Shown here: one piece after another, positions 1 through 5,662 of the stretch
Layout: the number at the start of each line of letters is the position of its first letter
Position numbering within the stretch: position 1 is the first letter of the stretch
Assembly: GCF_030147005.1 (NCBI RefSeq)
Contig: NZ_JASLAW010000148.1
Coordinates: 1 to 11,115, forward strand
Source: Pseudomonas sp.
Lineage (GTDB): Bacteria > Pseudomonadota > Gammaproteobacteria > Pseudomonadales > Pseudomonadaceae
Reading direction: 5' to 3'
DNA: 11,115 nucleotides
Program-made: the position numbers and the translations under genes
The notes under the pieces: model-generated
The model's input: the letters and a program-made list of their open reading frames with translations, nothing else
Databases searched by the model: none
What the model was told of the DNA's origin: nothing

Positions 1-9
1 CAAATGTGG

Positions 10-89
10 GAGCTGGCTTGCCTGCGATGGCGTTGGATCAGTCAGCATTTTCGGTAACTGACACTCCGCCATCGCAGGCAAGCCAGCTC
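10..89. repeat. REP doublet (REPIN-like inverted repeat)
   Basis: Two perfect 23-base inverted arms (10-32 and 67-89) flank a 34-base spacer. Each arm carries the GGCTTGCC core typical of Pseudomonas REP sequences. REP doublets of this kind are known to be dispersed by RAYT transposases acting in trans. No RAYT gene is visible here, so the element is a passive copy. It lies outside any gene. Confidence 0.85.
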
Positions 90-183
90 TTATCAAACTT
101 AAAATAACTCATTGATTTTACATGGGTAAGGATTCACCTGAAATCTTGAATCTTGCATAAGCCATTTCAGTCGACCGCACTCC

Positions 184-316
184 TGTGGCGAGCGGGCTTG
201 CCCCGCGTTGGGGTGCGAAGCGCCCCCAGTCAAGACGATGCGGTGGATCAGGCATACCTCTGCGTCTGCTTTGGGGCTGCTGCGCAGCCCAACGCGGGGC
301 AAGCCCGCTCGCCACA
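184..316. repeat. REP doublet of a second sequence type
   Basis: Two perfect 29-base inverted arms (184-212 and 288-316) begin with TGTGGCGAGCGGGCTTGCCC and its complement. Inside them are smaller hairpins: GGGTGC/GCGCCC around 211-226, and GGGCTGC/GCAGCCC around 274-290. The outer sequence (TGTGGCGAG) differs from the doublet at 10-89 (GAGCTGGC), so this is a different REP variant. The whole structure would fold into a long cruciform or RNA stem. Confidence 0.88.
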
Positions 317-480
317 GAAGTCCCAGTTTGCTGCGCGACAGCGCTACGTCGAAGAGGTAGTGGGAACTCCCACAGGGAATGTGCCTACTTCGATGTCCGG
401 GCCGGCCCGTGAATCCAATGGCTTACTTTGCAGTAAGCCCATTACCTTTTTGTGCGTTCTTGTGGCGAGTCCCGGCGGTT
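317..480. other. Gene-free stretch with REP-like fragments
   Basis: No convincing coding frame lies between the second REP doublet and the NTF2-like gene. Two short pieces resemble REP ends: GTGGGAACTCCCAC with following CAGGG at 360-377, and TGTGGCGAG at 461-469, identical to the start of the REP arm at 184. They may be decayed REP copies. Together with 1-316 this makes almost 500 bases without a gene. Confidence 0.4.
420..449 (+). terminator. Possible intrinsic terminator
   Basis: An 8-bp stem (GGCTTACT at 420-427, AGTAAGCC at 432-439) with a TTGC loop is followed by CATTACC and a run of five T. One bulged C would let the stem extend through AAT/ATT. It would stop plus-strand transcripts entering from the left, but no plus-strand gene precedes it in the window, so the call is tentative. 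Confidence 0.35.
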
Positions 481-488
481 TCTATCCT
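460..488 (+). promoter_or_regulatory. Candidate sigma-70 promoter for the NTF2-like/SDR pair
   Basis: TTGTGG (460-465) and TATCCT (483-488) are separated by 17 bases and lie about 33 bases before the start codon at 521. Both hexamers are partial matches (3/6 and 4/6), so this is only the best visible candidate. Confidence 0.3.
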
Positions 489-520
489 GAAGACCTATTG
501 AACATTCAGGAGTACCCGCC

Positions 521-925
521 ATGACCCTCGCGCTTCCCCCAGCCATCGCCCGTTACTTCGCCGCCGACGCCGCCAAGTCGGGTGATTTCAGCGAGTGTTT
601 CACCGCCGACGCGGTGGTAAGGGACGAAGGCCGCACTTATGTCGGTTTGCCGGCTATCCAGGCCTGGAAGGCCGGCAGCGATGATAAGTACAGCTACACC
701 AGCGAACCCTTTGCCTGTGAAGAGCTGCCCTCTGCTTCGTCTGCTTGCTGGTCGAGCCGCCACGCGGCGTTGAACCGAGTTTGCCAGACGGCAGCGTTAT
801 CTCTGGGCGGTAAAACCCTGGTGACCAGTCATCTGGTGGGGAATTTCCCTGGAAGCCCGCTGGACCTGCGATATGGCTTCAGCCTGGAAGGCGACAGGAT
901 TGCCGCGCTGGAGATCGGAGTATGA
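521..925 (+). CDS. NTF2-like (SnoaL-type) protein with an apparent in-frame insert
   Basis: This 134-residue protein has the look of the small NTF2-like/SnoaL fold family common in Pseudomonas, which forms a cone-shaped alpha/beta pocket. The N-terminal part (PPAIARYFAA, then CFTADAVVRDEGRTYVGL at about 26-43 and IQAWK at 46-50) and the C-terminal part (VGNFPGSPLDLRYGF, about 106-120, and EGDRIAALEI) read like the usual family. Between them, residues about 70-95 are unlike the family as I know it. Without them the length would be about 108, which is normal. AGGAG at 508-512 supports the start. The stop overlaps the next ATG (ATGA, 922-925), so the two genes are probably coupled. Substrate or reaction is unknown; many such proteins are non-catalytic partners or binding proteins. 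It may be partly inactive if the insert disrupts the sheet. Confidence 0.75.
   Translation: MTLALPPAIARYFAADAAKSGDFSECFTADAVVRDEGRTYVGLPAIQAWKAGSDDKYSYTSEPFACEELPSASSACWSSRHAALNRVCQTAALSLGGKTLVTSHLVGNFPGSPLDLRYGFSLEGDRIAALEIGV
728..805. repeat. 78-bp in-frame extra segment with nested inverted repeats
   Basis: This segment encodes about 26 residues (about 70-95 of the NTF2-like protein) that do not fit the family. CTGCCCTCTG (725-734) and CAGACGGCAG (785-794) are inverted repeats matching at 9 of 10 positions, and near their centre sits a perfect GCCGC-CAC-GCGGC hairpin (756-768). TCTGCTT also occurs twice (731-737 and 740-746). It keeps the frame open, as a palindromic mini-insertion would. 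The boundaries are approximate and depend on recalled family sequence. Natural family variation is the alternative. Confidence 0.4.
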
Positions 926-1704
926 GCTTCGATCTCGGCCTGAAAGGCCTTCGCGCGCTGGTCACCGGTGGCACCAAAGGTATCGGCGCCGCCGTGGTCG
1001 CCGTGTTGCATGAGCAAGGCGTCCAGGTGATTTCGGCCGCGCGTTCGGCGGCGGATTCGACGCCCGAAGGCGTGCATTTCATCGCCGCTGACCTGGGCAC
1101 CGCCGCCGGTTGTGCCAGTGCTACCGAGGCGGTGAAGGATCGGTTCGGCGGCGTGGATATCATCGTCAATGTGCTCGGCGGCTCCAGCGCGCCGGGCGGT
1201 GGGTTTGCGGTGCTGGACGACGAGCAATGGATGAGTGCGCTGAACCAGAACCTGATGGCGGCCGTGCGGGTGGACCGGGCGTTGCTGCCGGGAATGGTCG
1301 AGCGTGGAGCGGGTGTGATTATTCATGTCACCTCGATCCAGAGGGTGTTGCCATTGCCCGAATCGACCACGGCCTACGCCGCTGCCAAGGCGGCATTGGC
1401 GACCTACAGCAAGAGCCTGTCCAAAGAAGTGACGCCCAAGGGGGTGCGGGTGGTGCGCGTGTCGCCGGGTTGGGTGGAAACGGATGCGGCGGTCGCGCTG
1501 GCGGAGCGACTGGCGGATGAAGCGGGTACGGATTACGAAGGCGGCAAGCAGATCATCATGCAGGCGCTGGGCGGCATTCCCCTCGGGCGCCCGGCCAAGC
1601 CTGGGGAAGTGGCCGACTTGATCGCCTTCCTCGTATCGCCGCGCGCCGCTTCGATCAGCGGCACCGAGTACGTGATCGACGGCGGCACGGTGCCTACGGT
1701 CTAG
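922..1704 (+). CDS. Short-chain dehydrogenase/reductase (SDR) family oxidoreductase
   Basis: A 260-residue classical SDR, a cytoplasmic NAD(P)(H)-dependent oxidoreductase with a Rossmann fold. Visible landmarks are TGGTKGIG (15-22, dinucleotide binding), D57 in AADLG, N110, S138, the catalytic pair Y152 and K156 in YAAAK, SPGW (181-184), and the C-terminal GTEYVIDGG (247-255). The length is normal. The usual NNAG motif reads NVLG (83-86), a variation seen in some subfamilies. The substrate cannot be told from sequence. It follows the NTF2-like gene with an ATGA overlap, which suggests joint expression and perhaps a shared small-molecule substrate. The stop overlaps the stop of the convergent HxlR gene. 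Confidence 0.92.
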   Translation: MSFDLGLKGLRALVTGGTKGIGAAVVAVLHEQGVQVISAARSAADSTPEGVHFIAADLGTAAGCASATEAVKDRFGGVDIIVNVLGGSSAPGGGFAVLDDEQWMSALNQNLMAAVRVDRALLPGMVERGAGVIIHVTSIQRVLPLPESTTAYAAAKAALATYSKSLSKEVTPKGVRVVRVSPGWVETDAAVALAERLADEAGTDYEGGKQIIMQALGGIPLGRPAKPGEVADLIAFLVSPRAASISGTEYVIDGGTVPTV

Positions 1705-2030
1705 CTCGCGGGTTTGGCGGCCTGCCATTTGAGCAGCCCGTCCAGCACCGGGCACAGGCTCTGGCCCCACTCGGTCATGCGGTATTCGACCTTGGGCGGC
1801 ACCACCGGGTAGACCGTGCGGTGCACCAGGCCGTCGGCTTCGAGCTGGCGCAATTGTTGGGCAAGCATCTTCTGCGAGATATCCGGGATCAGCCGCTCAA
1901 GGTCGGAATAGCGCTGTACCTGGCCACCGAACAGGTGGAACAGGATGATCAGCTTCCAGCGCCCGCCGAGCCAGGCGAGGGTGGTTTCGACGTCGGCTGC
2001 GGCCGTGGCGGGGGTGTAGGCTTTACTCAT
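1701..2030 (-). CDS. HxlR-family winged-helix transcriptional regulator
   Basis: A 109-residue protein with the HxlR pattern: LGGRWKLIILFHLFGG (21-36), RYSDLERLIPDISQKMLAQQ (40-59, recognition region), LEADGLVHRTVYPVVPPKVEY (63-83) and MTEWGQSL (85-92). These proteins bind DNA as dimers, often controlling nearby oxidoreductase genes. The start at 2030 is preferred over an upstream in-frame ATG at 2099: AGGA lies 8 bases before it, and MSKAYTP is a natural N-terminus, whereas the upstream 23 residues look like untranslated leader. The Cys often found just before the first helix (CPVExTL) is replaced here by Ala12 (ADVETTL); Cys93 is the only cysteine. Direct redox sensing through the usual N-terminal Cys is therefore unlikely. 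The gene is tail to tail with the SDR gene. Confidence 0.9.
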   Translation of the reverse strand: MSKAYTPATAAADVETTLAWLGGRWKLIILFHLFGGQVQRYSDLERLIPDISQKMLAQQLRQLEADGLVHRTVYPVVPPKVEYRMTEWGQSLCPVLDGLLKWQAAKPAS

Positions 2031-2076
2031 CGCTCGATTCCTGGAAGGTGGCGAAAATGGGCGACACGAATACGAT

Positions 2077-2093
2077 CCAACGCTTGGCACCAA
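2077..2093. promoter_or_regulatory. Possible operator upstream of hxlR
   Basis: Two overlapping dyads, CCAA-CGC-TTGG (2077-2087) and TTGG-CA-CCAA (2084-2093), lie 47-63 bases upstream of the HxlR start. HxlR regulators often autoregulate from dyads near their promoters, so this is a reasonable candidate, but no independent evidence supports it. Confidence 0.25.
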
Positions 2094-2110
2094 TCGCACA
2101 TTTTTACATC

Positions 2111-2145
2111 AGGCATAAAAAACGCCCGCTACCGTCGCGGGCGTT
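2111..2145 (-). terminator. Strong rho-independent terminator, minus strand
   Basis: A perfect 9-bp GC-rich stem (2121-2129 with 2137-2145, 7-base loop) is preceded on the plus strand by ATAAAA, which gives a run of T after the stem on the minus strand. It lies 14 bases past the stop of the minus-strand remnant at 2159. It is also the only T-tailed terminator between phaG (ends 2544) and hxlR, so it would stop read-through from the antiporter operon before hxlR. Confidence 0.8.
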
Positions 2146-2158
2146 GTGCGCTCGGAGT

Positions 2159-2234
2159 TTAACCGGGCCGCGAAACCCGGTCGATGATGGCGGCGGTCAT
2201 TTCGCGCATTGGCGGCGAGGTTCATCGCAGGATC
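2159..2234 (-). pseudogene. 3' remnant of an unrecognised minus-strand gene
   Basis: Read on the minus strand, 2161-2209 encodes MREMTAAIIDRVSRPG and TAA, followed directly by a terminator, which is how a real gene end looks. Just upstream, 2205-2234 in a different frame reads DPAMNLAANA, so a frameshift around 2205-2210 would join them into one plausible C-terminus. Upstream in the MREM frame there is an in-frame stop (plus 2219-2221). I cannot assign a family. It could be chance, but the terminator placement argues for a real gene end left by a deletion. Confidence 0.3.
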
Positions 2235-2520
2235 GGGCGCTGCTGCTGATCGATCTGCACTGGGCGAGGATGGCGTTGCAGGGGTTGGCCACGTCGATAG
2301 ATGAAAACCGATTCTTGCGCGCGGACCTGGCGCGTGCTCAGGCCACGCGCTTCTCGGTGCAGGACGCCGTCAACCGTATCGGCACGCGCGCCTTCGAGCT
2401 GATGGAAGGCATGGCGTTCATGTCGTCTGAAGAGGCCGCTTATCTGCTGGTGGCAACACATGTGCTGGGTTCCACCCGTCTTCCAGGGCGCCAGCAGTGC
2501 ATTCCGGTGTGAGCACATAA
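2231..2520 (+). pseudogene. Degraded fragment resembling an acyl-CoA dehydrogenase C-terminal domain
   Basis: The plus-strand frame ending at 2512 encodes DRALLLIDLHWARMALQGL, then RAQATRFSVQDAVNRIGTRA, FELMEGMAFMSSEEAAYLL and VATHVLG. This resembles the last helices of acyl-CoA dehydrogenase-like flavoproteins (A..AT..V.DAV....RAFEL.GG.AF pattern). After VLG, the family's usual FHP motif appears one base out of frame: 2467-2520 reads GFHPSSRAPAVHSGVST and stop. That points to a frameshift near 2465-2470. No N-terminal domain, start codon or ribosome binding site goes with it. The frame stays open upstream to 2048 only through the terminator and hxlR promoter. The family call rests on memory of the motif; non-coding is the alternative. 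Confidence 0.4.
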
Positions 2521-2541
2521 GCTAGAACGGCGGGAGGCCGG

Positions 2542-2562
2542 GGTCAGCGGCGGCTGCTGACC
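2542..2562 (-). other. Hairpin over the phaG stop codon
   Basis: GGTCAGC (2542-2548) and GCTGACC (2556-2562) form a 7-bp stem with a 7-base loop that includes the end of phaG. No T tract follows on the minus strand, so it is not a standard terminator. It may protect the 3' end of the operon mRNA, or it may be fortuitous. Confidence 0.25.
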
Positions 2563-2882
2563 TCTGCGGGCACATCGTCACCGGCCATGCGCTTGCGGAA
2601 CAGGGCCGTTCGCGCAAGCAGCAGCGTGGTGACCGGCACCGTGATCGACAACAAAATCGGAATCAACCACCCGTGCAACACGGGCCCGGACTTGAGCACC
2701 GAAAAGTAGATAATCGATGCGAGCGCCACGCACCACGCGCCGAGCGTCGAGGCCAGCGCCGGCGGGTGCATGCGCTGGAAAAAATCCTTCATGCGCAACA
2801 GCCCAAGCGCCCCGATCAGCGCAAACACGCTGCTCAAGACCAGCAGTAACCCGACGACGATTTCCATCCATAACGGCATCAT
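2544..2882 (-). CDS. phaG: Monovalent cation/H+ antiporter subunit G
   Basis: A 112-residue membrane protein of the MnhG/MrpG/PhaG family, the last gene of the antiporter operon. Three hydrophobic segments (about 7-29, 43-63, 71-91) surround the family signature GLLRMKDFFQRMHPPALASTLG (about 27-48). The tail KRMAGDDVPAEVSSRR is hydrophilic. G subunits are needed for assembly and activity of the complex rather than forming the ion path alone. The ATG at 2882 overlaps the phaF stop (2879-2881). A second ATG follows immediately at 2879, and either could serve. No T-tailed terminator follows directly. Confidence 0.92.
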   Translation of the reverse strand: MMPLWMEIVVGLLLVLSSVFALIGALGLLRMKDFFQRMHPPALASTLGAWCVALASIIYFSVLKSGPVLHGWLIPILLSITVPVTTLLLARTALFRKRMAGDDVPAEVSSRR

Positions 2883-3157
2883 TCAATCACCTCCCCACGC
2901 AACAGGAATTTGGCCAGGGCAAACGAGCCCACGAAGCCGAACAGCGCGATCAGCAGCGCGGCCTCAAAGTAGGTGTCACTGGCATAACGGATGCCCAGCA
3001 CCAACATCATCAGCATTGCCAGAATGTACAGATAGTCCAGCGCCAATACCCGGTCCTGGGCGGACGGGCCTTTAAACAGGCGGATCAACGTCAGCACCAT
3101 CGCCAGGGAAAACAGGAACAGGCTGAACAGGATCGCATTGGAGAGCAGGGCGCTCAT
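2879..3157 (-). CDS. phaF: Monovalent cation/H+ antiporter subunit F
   Basis: A 92-residue protein with three membrane segments (about 4-24, 38-57, 62-84). The family hallmark RLFKGPSAQDRVLALDYLYI (about 26-45) contains the conserved Asp and Arg of the MrpF/PhaF first loop. It is part of the small-subunit module that packs with E and G in the inner membrane. The start overlaps the phaE stop as ATGA (3154-3157). The length is typical. Confidence 0.93.
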   Translation of the reverse strand: MSALLSNAILFSLFLFSLAMVLTLIRLFKGPSAQDRVLALDYLYILAMLMMLVLGIRYASDTYFEAALLIALFGFVGSFALAKFLLRGEVIE

Positions 3158-3642
3158 TCGAAGATCTCCATCAGGGGCCGCTCATAGGTGGCTTTGAAGT
3201 GCTCGATAAACGGTGCCTCCTCGTCCAGGTCGAACACGTGCAAAAGCAGGATGCTGCGGTCCAGCGCCAGTTCGGACCAAATGGTGCCGGGGATCACCGT
3301 GGTGATCATCGACAGCGCCGCGAGGCCGTTGGGGCTGCGCAGGTCCAGGGGGATTTTGATAAAGCGCGAACGCGGCGGGCGTGAGCCGCACGTCAGCACG
3401 CCCCAGGCCACTTGCAGGTTGGAGACAATCACGTCGCGGCCCACCAGCAGGAGCAGGCGCAGGATCACGCCCGGACGGCGCAGGCTGATCGGTTGCGGGC
3501 GCAGTGGCGCCATCATCAGCGGCGCAAGAATGCCCAGCAGCGCGCCGAGCAGCAGGTTGCCGGGGCTCATGGACAGGTTCAGCACCAGCCACAACCCCAA
3601 CAAGGCCAGCGATAACCACGGGGCCGGAAACAGGCGCTTCAT
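3154..3642 (-). CDS. phaE: Monovalent cation/H+ antiporter subunit E
   Basis: A 162-residue MnhE/PhaE protein. Hydrophobic N-terminal segments (about 8-48) are followed by the basic PLRPQPISLRRPGVILRLLL stretch, then VGRDVIVSNLQVAWGVL and a cytoplasmic C-terminal domain with SMITTVIPGTIWSELALD (about 117-134), the counterpart of the family's ITLTPGT motif, and HVFDLDEE. The start at 3642 (MKRLFPAPW) is chosen because it overlaps the phaD stop as ATGA. The frame stays open further upstream, but only as an out-of-frame reading of phaD. Confidence 0.93.
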   Translation of the reverse strand: MKRLFPAPWLSLALLGLWLVLNLSMSPGNLLLGALLGILAPLMMAPLRPQPISLRRPGVILRLLLLVGRDVIVSNLQVAWGVLTCGSRPPRSRFIKIPLDLRSPNGLAALSMITTVIPGTIWSELALDRSILLLHVFDLDEEAPFIEHFKATYERPLMEIFE

Positions 3643-5321
3643 GGTTGCACCTCCGCGTCGGCTGCCTTGGCTTCGGGGCTCGGCACCGGGCGCGTCGCCA
3701 TCACCGCCATGACGTAGCTTTCCGGGTTGTTCAGGCTCTTGGCGGTGGCCAGGGTGTAGTGCATCAACGGCTCGGCCTTGAAGGTCAGCGCGATGCTCAG
3801 GCCCAGCAGCAGGAAGATCGGCACGCATTCGTTGCGGCGCAGCAGGGGCGATGGGCGCTCTTCGGGGGTCCAGAAGCGTTGGATGCCCAGCCGCGCGAAC
3901 GCAATCAGCGAGGCCAGGCCCGACAGGATCAACAGTGTCACCAGGCCCCAGGCCGCCGGCCGAATGGGTTCATCCACCGCATTGCCAAAGCCCAGCGGGT
4001 TGACCAGTGCATGCAGCAAACTGAGCTTGCCGATAAACCCCGACAGCGGCGGCATGCCGATGATCAGCAGTGCGCAGGCAACAAAGCTCAGGCCGAGAAA
4101 CGCCATGGTCCACGGGATCACCTGGCCGACCACGGCTTTCTGTTCATCGTCGAGGTTGACGCCGGGCCGTGGGTGCAAGGATTCCATGGCCTTGGGCAGG
4201 GCGTCGATCTCTTCATCCAGCGGCAGGTCGTTGGCCGAGCGCGAGCGTTCGATCAATTCAGCCAGCAGGAACAGCGCGCTCAGCGCCAGGGTGGAGCTGA
4301 CCAGATAGAACAACGCCCCAGCCGTGAGGCTCGGCTGGGCAAAGCCCACCGCTGACAGCAGAATGCCGGCCGATACCAGAATGCTCAGGCTCGCCATGCG
4401 TTCCAGGCGCTGCGCCGCGAGCATCGCCAGCGCCGCGCACACAATGGTCGCCATGCCGCCGTAGACCAGCCAGTCACCGCCAAACAACGCCGACGCGCCG
4501 GCCTGGCCGGAGAACAGCAACGTCCACAAGCGCAGCACGGTGTACACGCCCACCTTGGTCATGATCGCGAACATCGCCGCCACTGGCGCGCTGGCTGAAG
4601 AGTACGCCGGAGCCAGCCAGAAATTCAGCGGCCACATACCGGCCTTGGCCAGGAACGCGGTGGCCAGAATCGCCGCGCCAGCGTGCAGCAGGCCGCGATC
4701 GGCTTCCGGCACCAGCGGGATTTTCAGCGCCAGGTCAGCGAAGTTCAGCGTACCGGTCACCCCATAGACCAGCGCCGCGCCGATCAGGAACAGCGACGAC
4801 GCCAGCAGGTTGATCGCGATGTAATGCAGCCCCGACGACACCCGCGCGCGCCCCGAACCATGCAGCATCAAGCCGTAGGAGGCGGCCAGCAGCACCTCGA
4901 AGAACACGAACAGGTTGAACAGGTCGGCGGTGAGGAAGGCGCCGTACAGGCCCATCATCTGCACTTGGAACAGCGCATGGAAACTGGTACCCGCGCGGTC
5001 CCAGCGGGCCATGGCGAACAGCAGCGCGCTCACGCCGATGATTCCGGTCAGCACCAGCATCAGCGCCGACAGTTGGTCCACCACCAACACGATACCGAAC
5101 GGCACTTGCCAGTTGCCCGGCAGGTATACGCCGATCGAGCCGGGGCCGCCTTTTTGGGTCCAGTACAGCAGCAGGACCGCGACGCCCAAACCCAGCATGC
5201 TCGAGACCAGGTTGATTTTTGCCTTCAGCGGGCGGCGTTTCTCGCCGAGCATCAGCATCAGCGCCGCGGTCAACAGCGGCAGCAGAATCGGCGCAACGAT
5301 CAGTTGATTGACCCAATTCAT
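3639..5321 (-). CDS. phaD: Monovalent cation/H+ antiporter subunit D
   Basis: A 560-residue polytopic protein of the proton-translocating antiporter family, shared with NuoM/NuoN of complex I. Ion-path residues are visible: E142 in FFEVLLAASYG, K226 in AKAGMWPLNFWLAPAY, K256 in IMTKVG and K432 in SGFIGKLSLL. A long acidic hydrophilic loop (about 358-400, NDLPLDEEIDALPKAMES) and a hydrophilic tail (about 543-560) make it longer than the roughly 490-residue Gram-positive MrpD, as is usual for proteobacterial PhaD. The start at 5321 overlaps the phaC stop (ATGA). The frame is open further upstream only as a shadow of phaC. Confidence 0.95.
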   Translation of the reverse strand: MNWVNQLIVAPILLPLLTAALMLMLGEKRRPLKAKINLVSSMLGLGVAVLLLYWTQKGGPGSIGVYLPGNWQVPFGIVLVVDQLSALMLVLTGIIGVSALLFAMARWDRAGTSFHALFQVQMMGLYGAFLTADLFNLFVFFEVLLAASYGLMLHGSGRARVSSGLHYIAINLLASSLFLIGAALVYGVTGTLNFADLALKIPLVPEADRGLLHAGAAILATAFLAKAGMWPLNFWLAPAYSSASAPVAAMFAIMTKVGVYTVLRLWTLLFSGQAGASALFGGDWLVYGGMATIVCAALAMLAAQRLERMASLSILVSAGILLSAVGFAQPSLTAGALFYLVSSTLALSALFLLAELIERSRSANDLPLDEEIDALPKAMESLHPRPGVNLDDEQKAVVGQVIPWTMAFLGLSFVACALLIIGMPPLSGFIGKLSLLHALVNPLGFGNAVDEPIRPAAWGLVTLLILSGLASLIAFARLGIQRFWTPEERPSPLLRRNECVPIFLLLGLSIALTFKAEPLMHYTLATAKSLNNPESYVMAVMATRPVPSPEAKAADAEVQP

Positions 5322-5662
5322 TCCTTGGGCTCCCGGCCATCCACATGGTCGGTGCCAGTCAGGCCCCGGGAGGCCAGCAGTACCACCAGGAACAGCGCGG
5401 TCATGGCGAAGCTGATCACGATGGCCGTCAGCACCAGCGCCTGGGGCAGGGGGTCGGTGTAGTTGAGCAGGTCTTGCGGCACGCCGTCCTTGATGATCGG
5501 CTCTTTGCCGATAAACAGGCTGCCCATGCTGAAAATGAACAGGTTCACCCCGTACGACAACAGGCACAGGCCCATCACCACCTGGAACGTCCGTGGCCGC
5601 AGGATCAACCAGACGCCGGAGGCCGCCAGGACCCCAATGGCAATTGCAATGACTTCTTCCAT
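5318..5662 (-). CDS. phaC: Monovalent cation/H+ antiporter subunit C
   Basis: A 114-residue NuoK-like subunit. Three membrane segments are visible (about 3-21, 27-47, 75-98) with the family sequences VVMGLCLLSYGVNLFIFSMG and TDPLPQALVLTAIVISFAMTA. It is homologous to complex I subunit NuoK and sits between the A and D antiporter subunits. The symbol phaC here means the pH-adaptation antiporter, not polyhydroxyalkanoate synthase. Its ATG shares one base with the stop of the fusion gene (TGATG, 5660-5664). Confidence 0.94.
   Translation of the reverse strand: MEEVIAIAIGVLAASGVWLILRPRTFQVVMGLCLLSYGVNLFIFSMGSLFIGKEPIIKDGVPQDLLNYTDPLPQALVLTAIVISFAMTALFLVVLLASRGLTGTDHVDGREPKE

Noticed and set aside
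1..316. CRISPR array
   Set aside because: The repeats are inverted pairs of REP type, not regularly spaced direct repeats.
153..524. 123-codon plus-strand open frame across the REP region
   Set aside because: It reads through both arms of a REP doublet and ends at the NTF2-like start; the product has no protein-like features.
728..805. attC-like recombination site in the NTF2-like insert
   Set aside because: The segment has inverted repeats, but no GTTRRRY core sites are present at the expected ends.
829..1770. 313-codon minus-strand open frame opposite the SDR gene
   Set aside because: His/Arg-rich antisense shadow; the plus strand carries complete SDR catalytic motifs.
2222..2518. 98-codon minus-strand open frame opposite the acyl-CoA dehydrogenase-like fragment
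   Set aside because: Composition is Arg/His/Gln-rich with no motif; the opposite strand gives the more protein-like sequence.
3504..4355. 283-codon plus-strand open frame opposite phaE and phaD
   Set aside because: Low-complexity Gln/Arg composition and antisense to well-supported subunits.
4683..5462. 259-codon plus-strand open frame opposite phaD and phaC
   Set aside because: Gln- and Arg-rich shadow of the real minus-strand genes, no ribosome binding site or recognisable motif.
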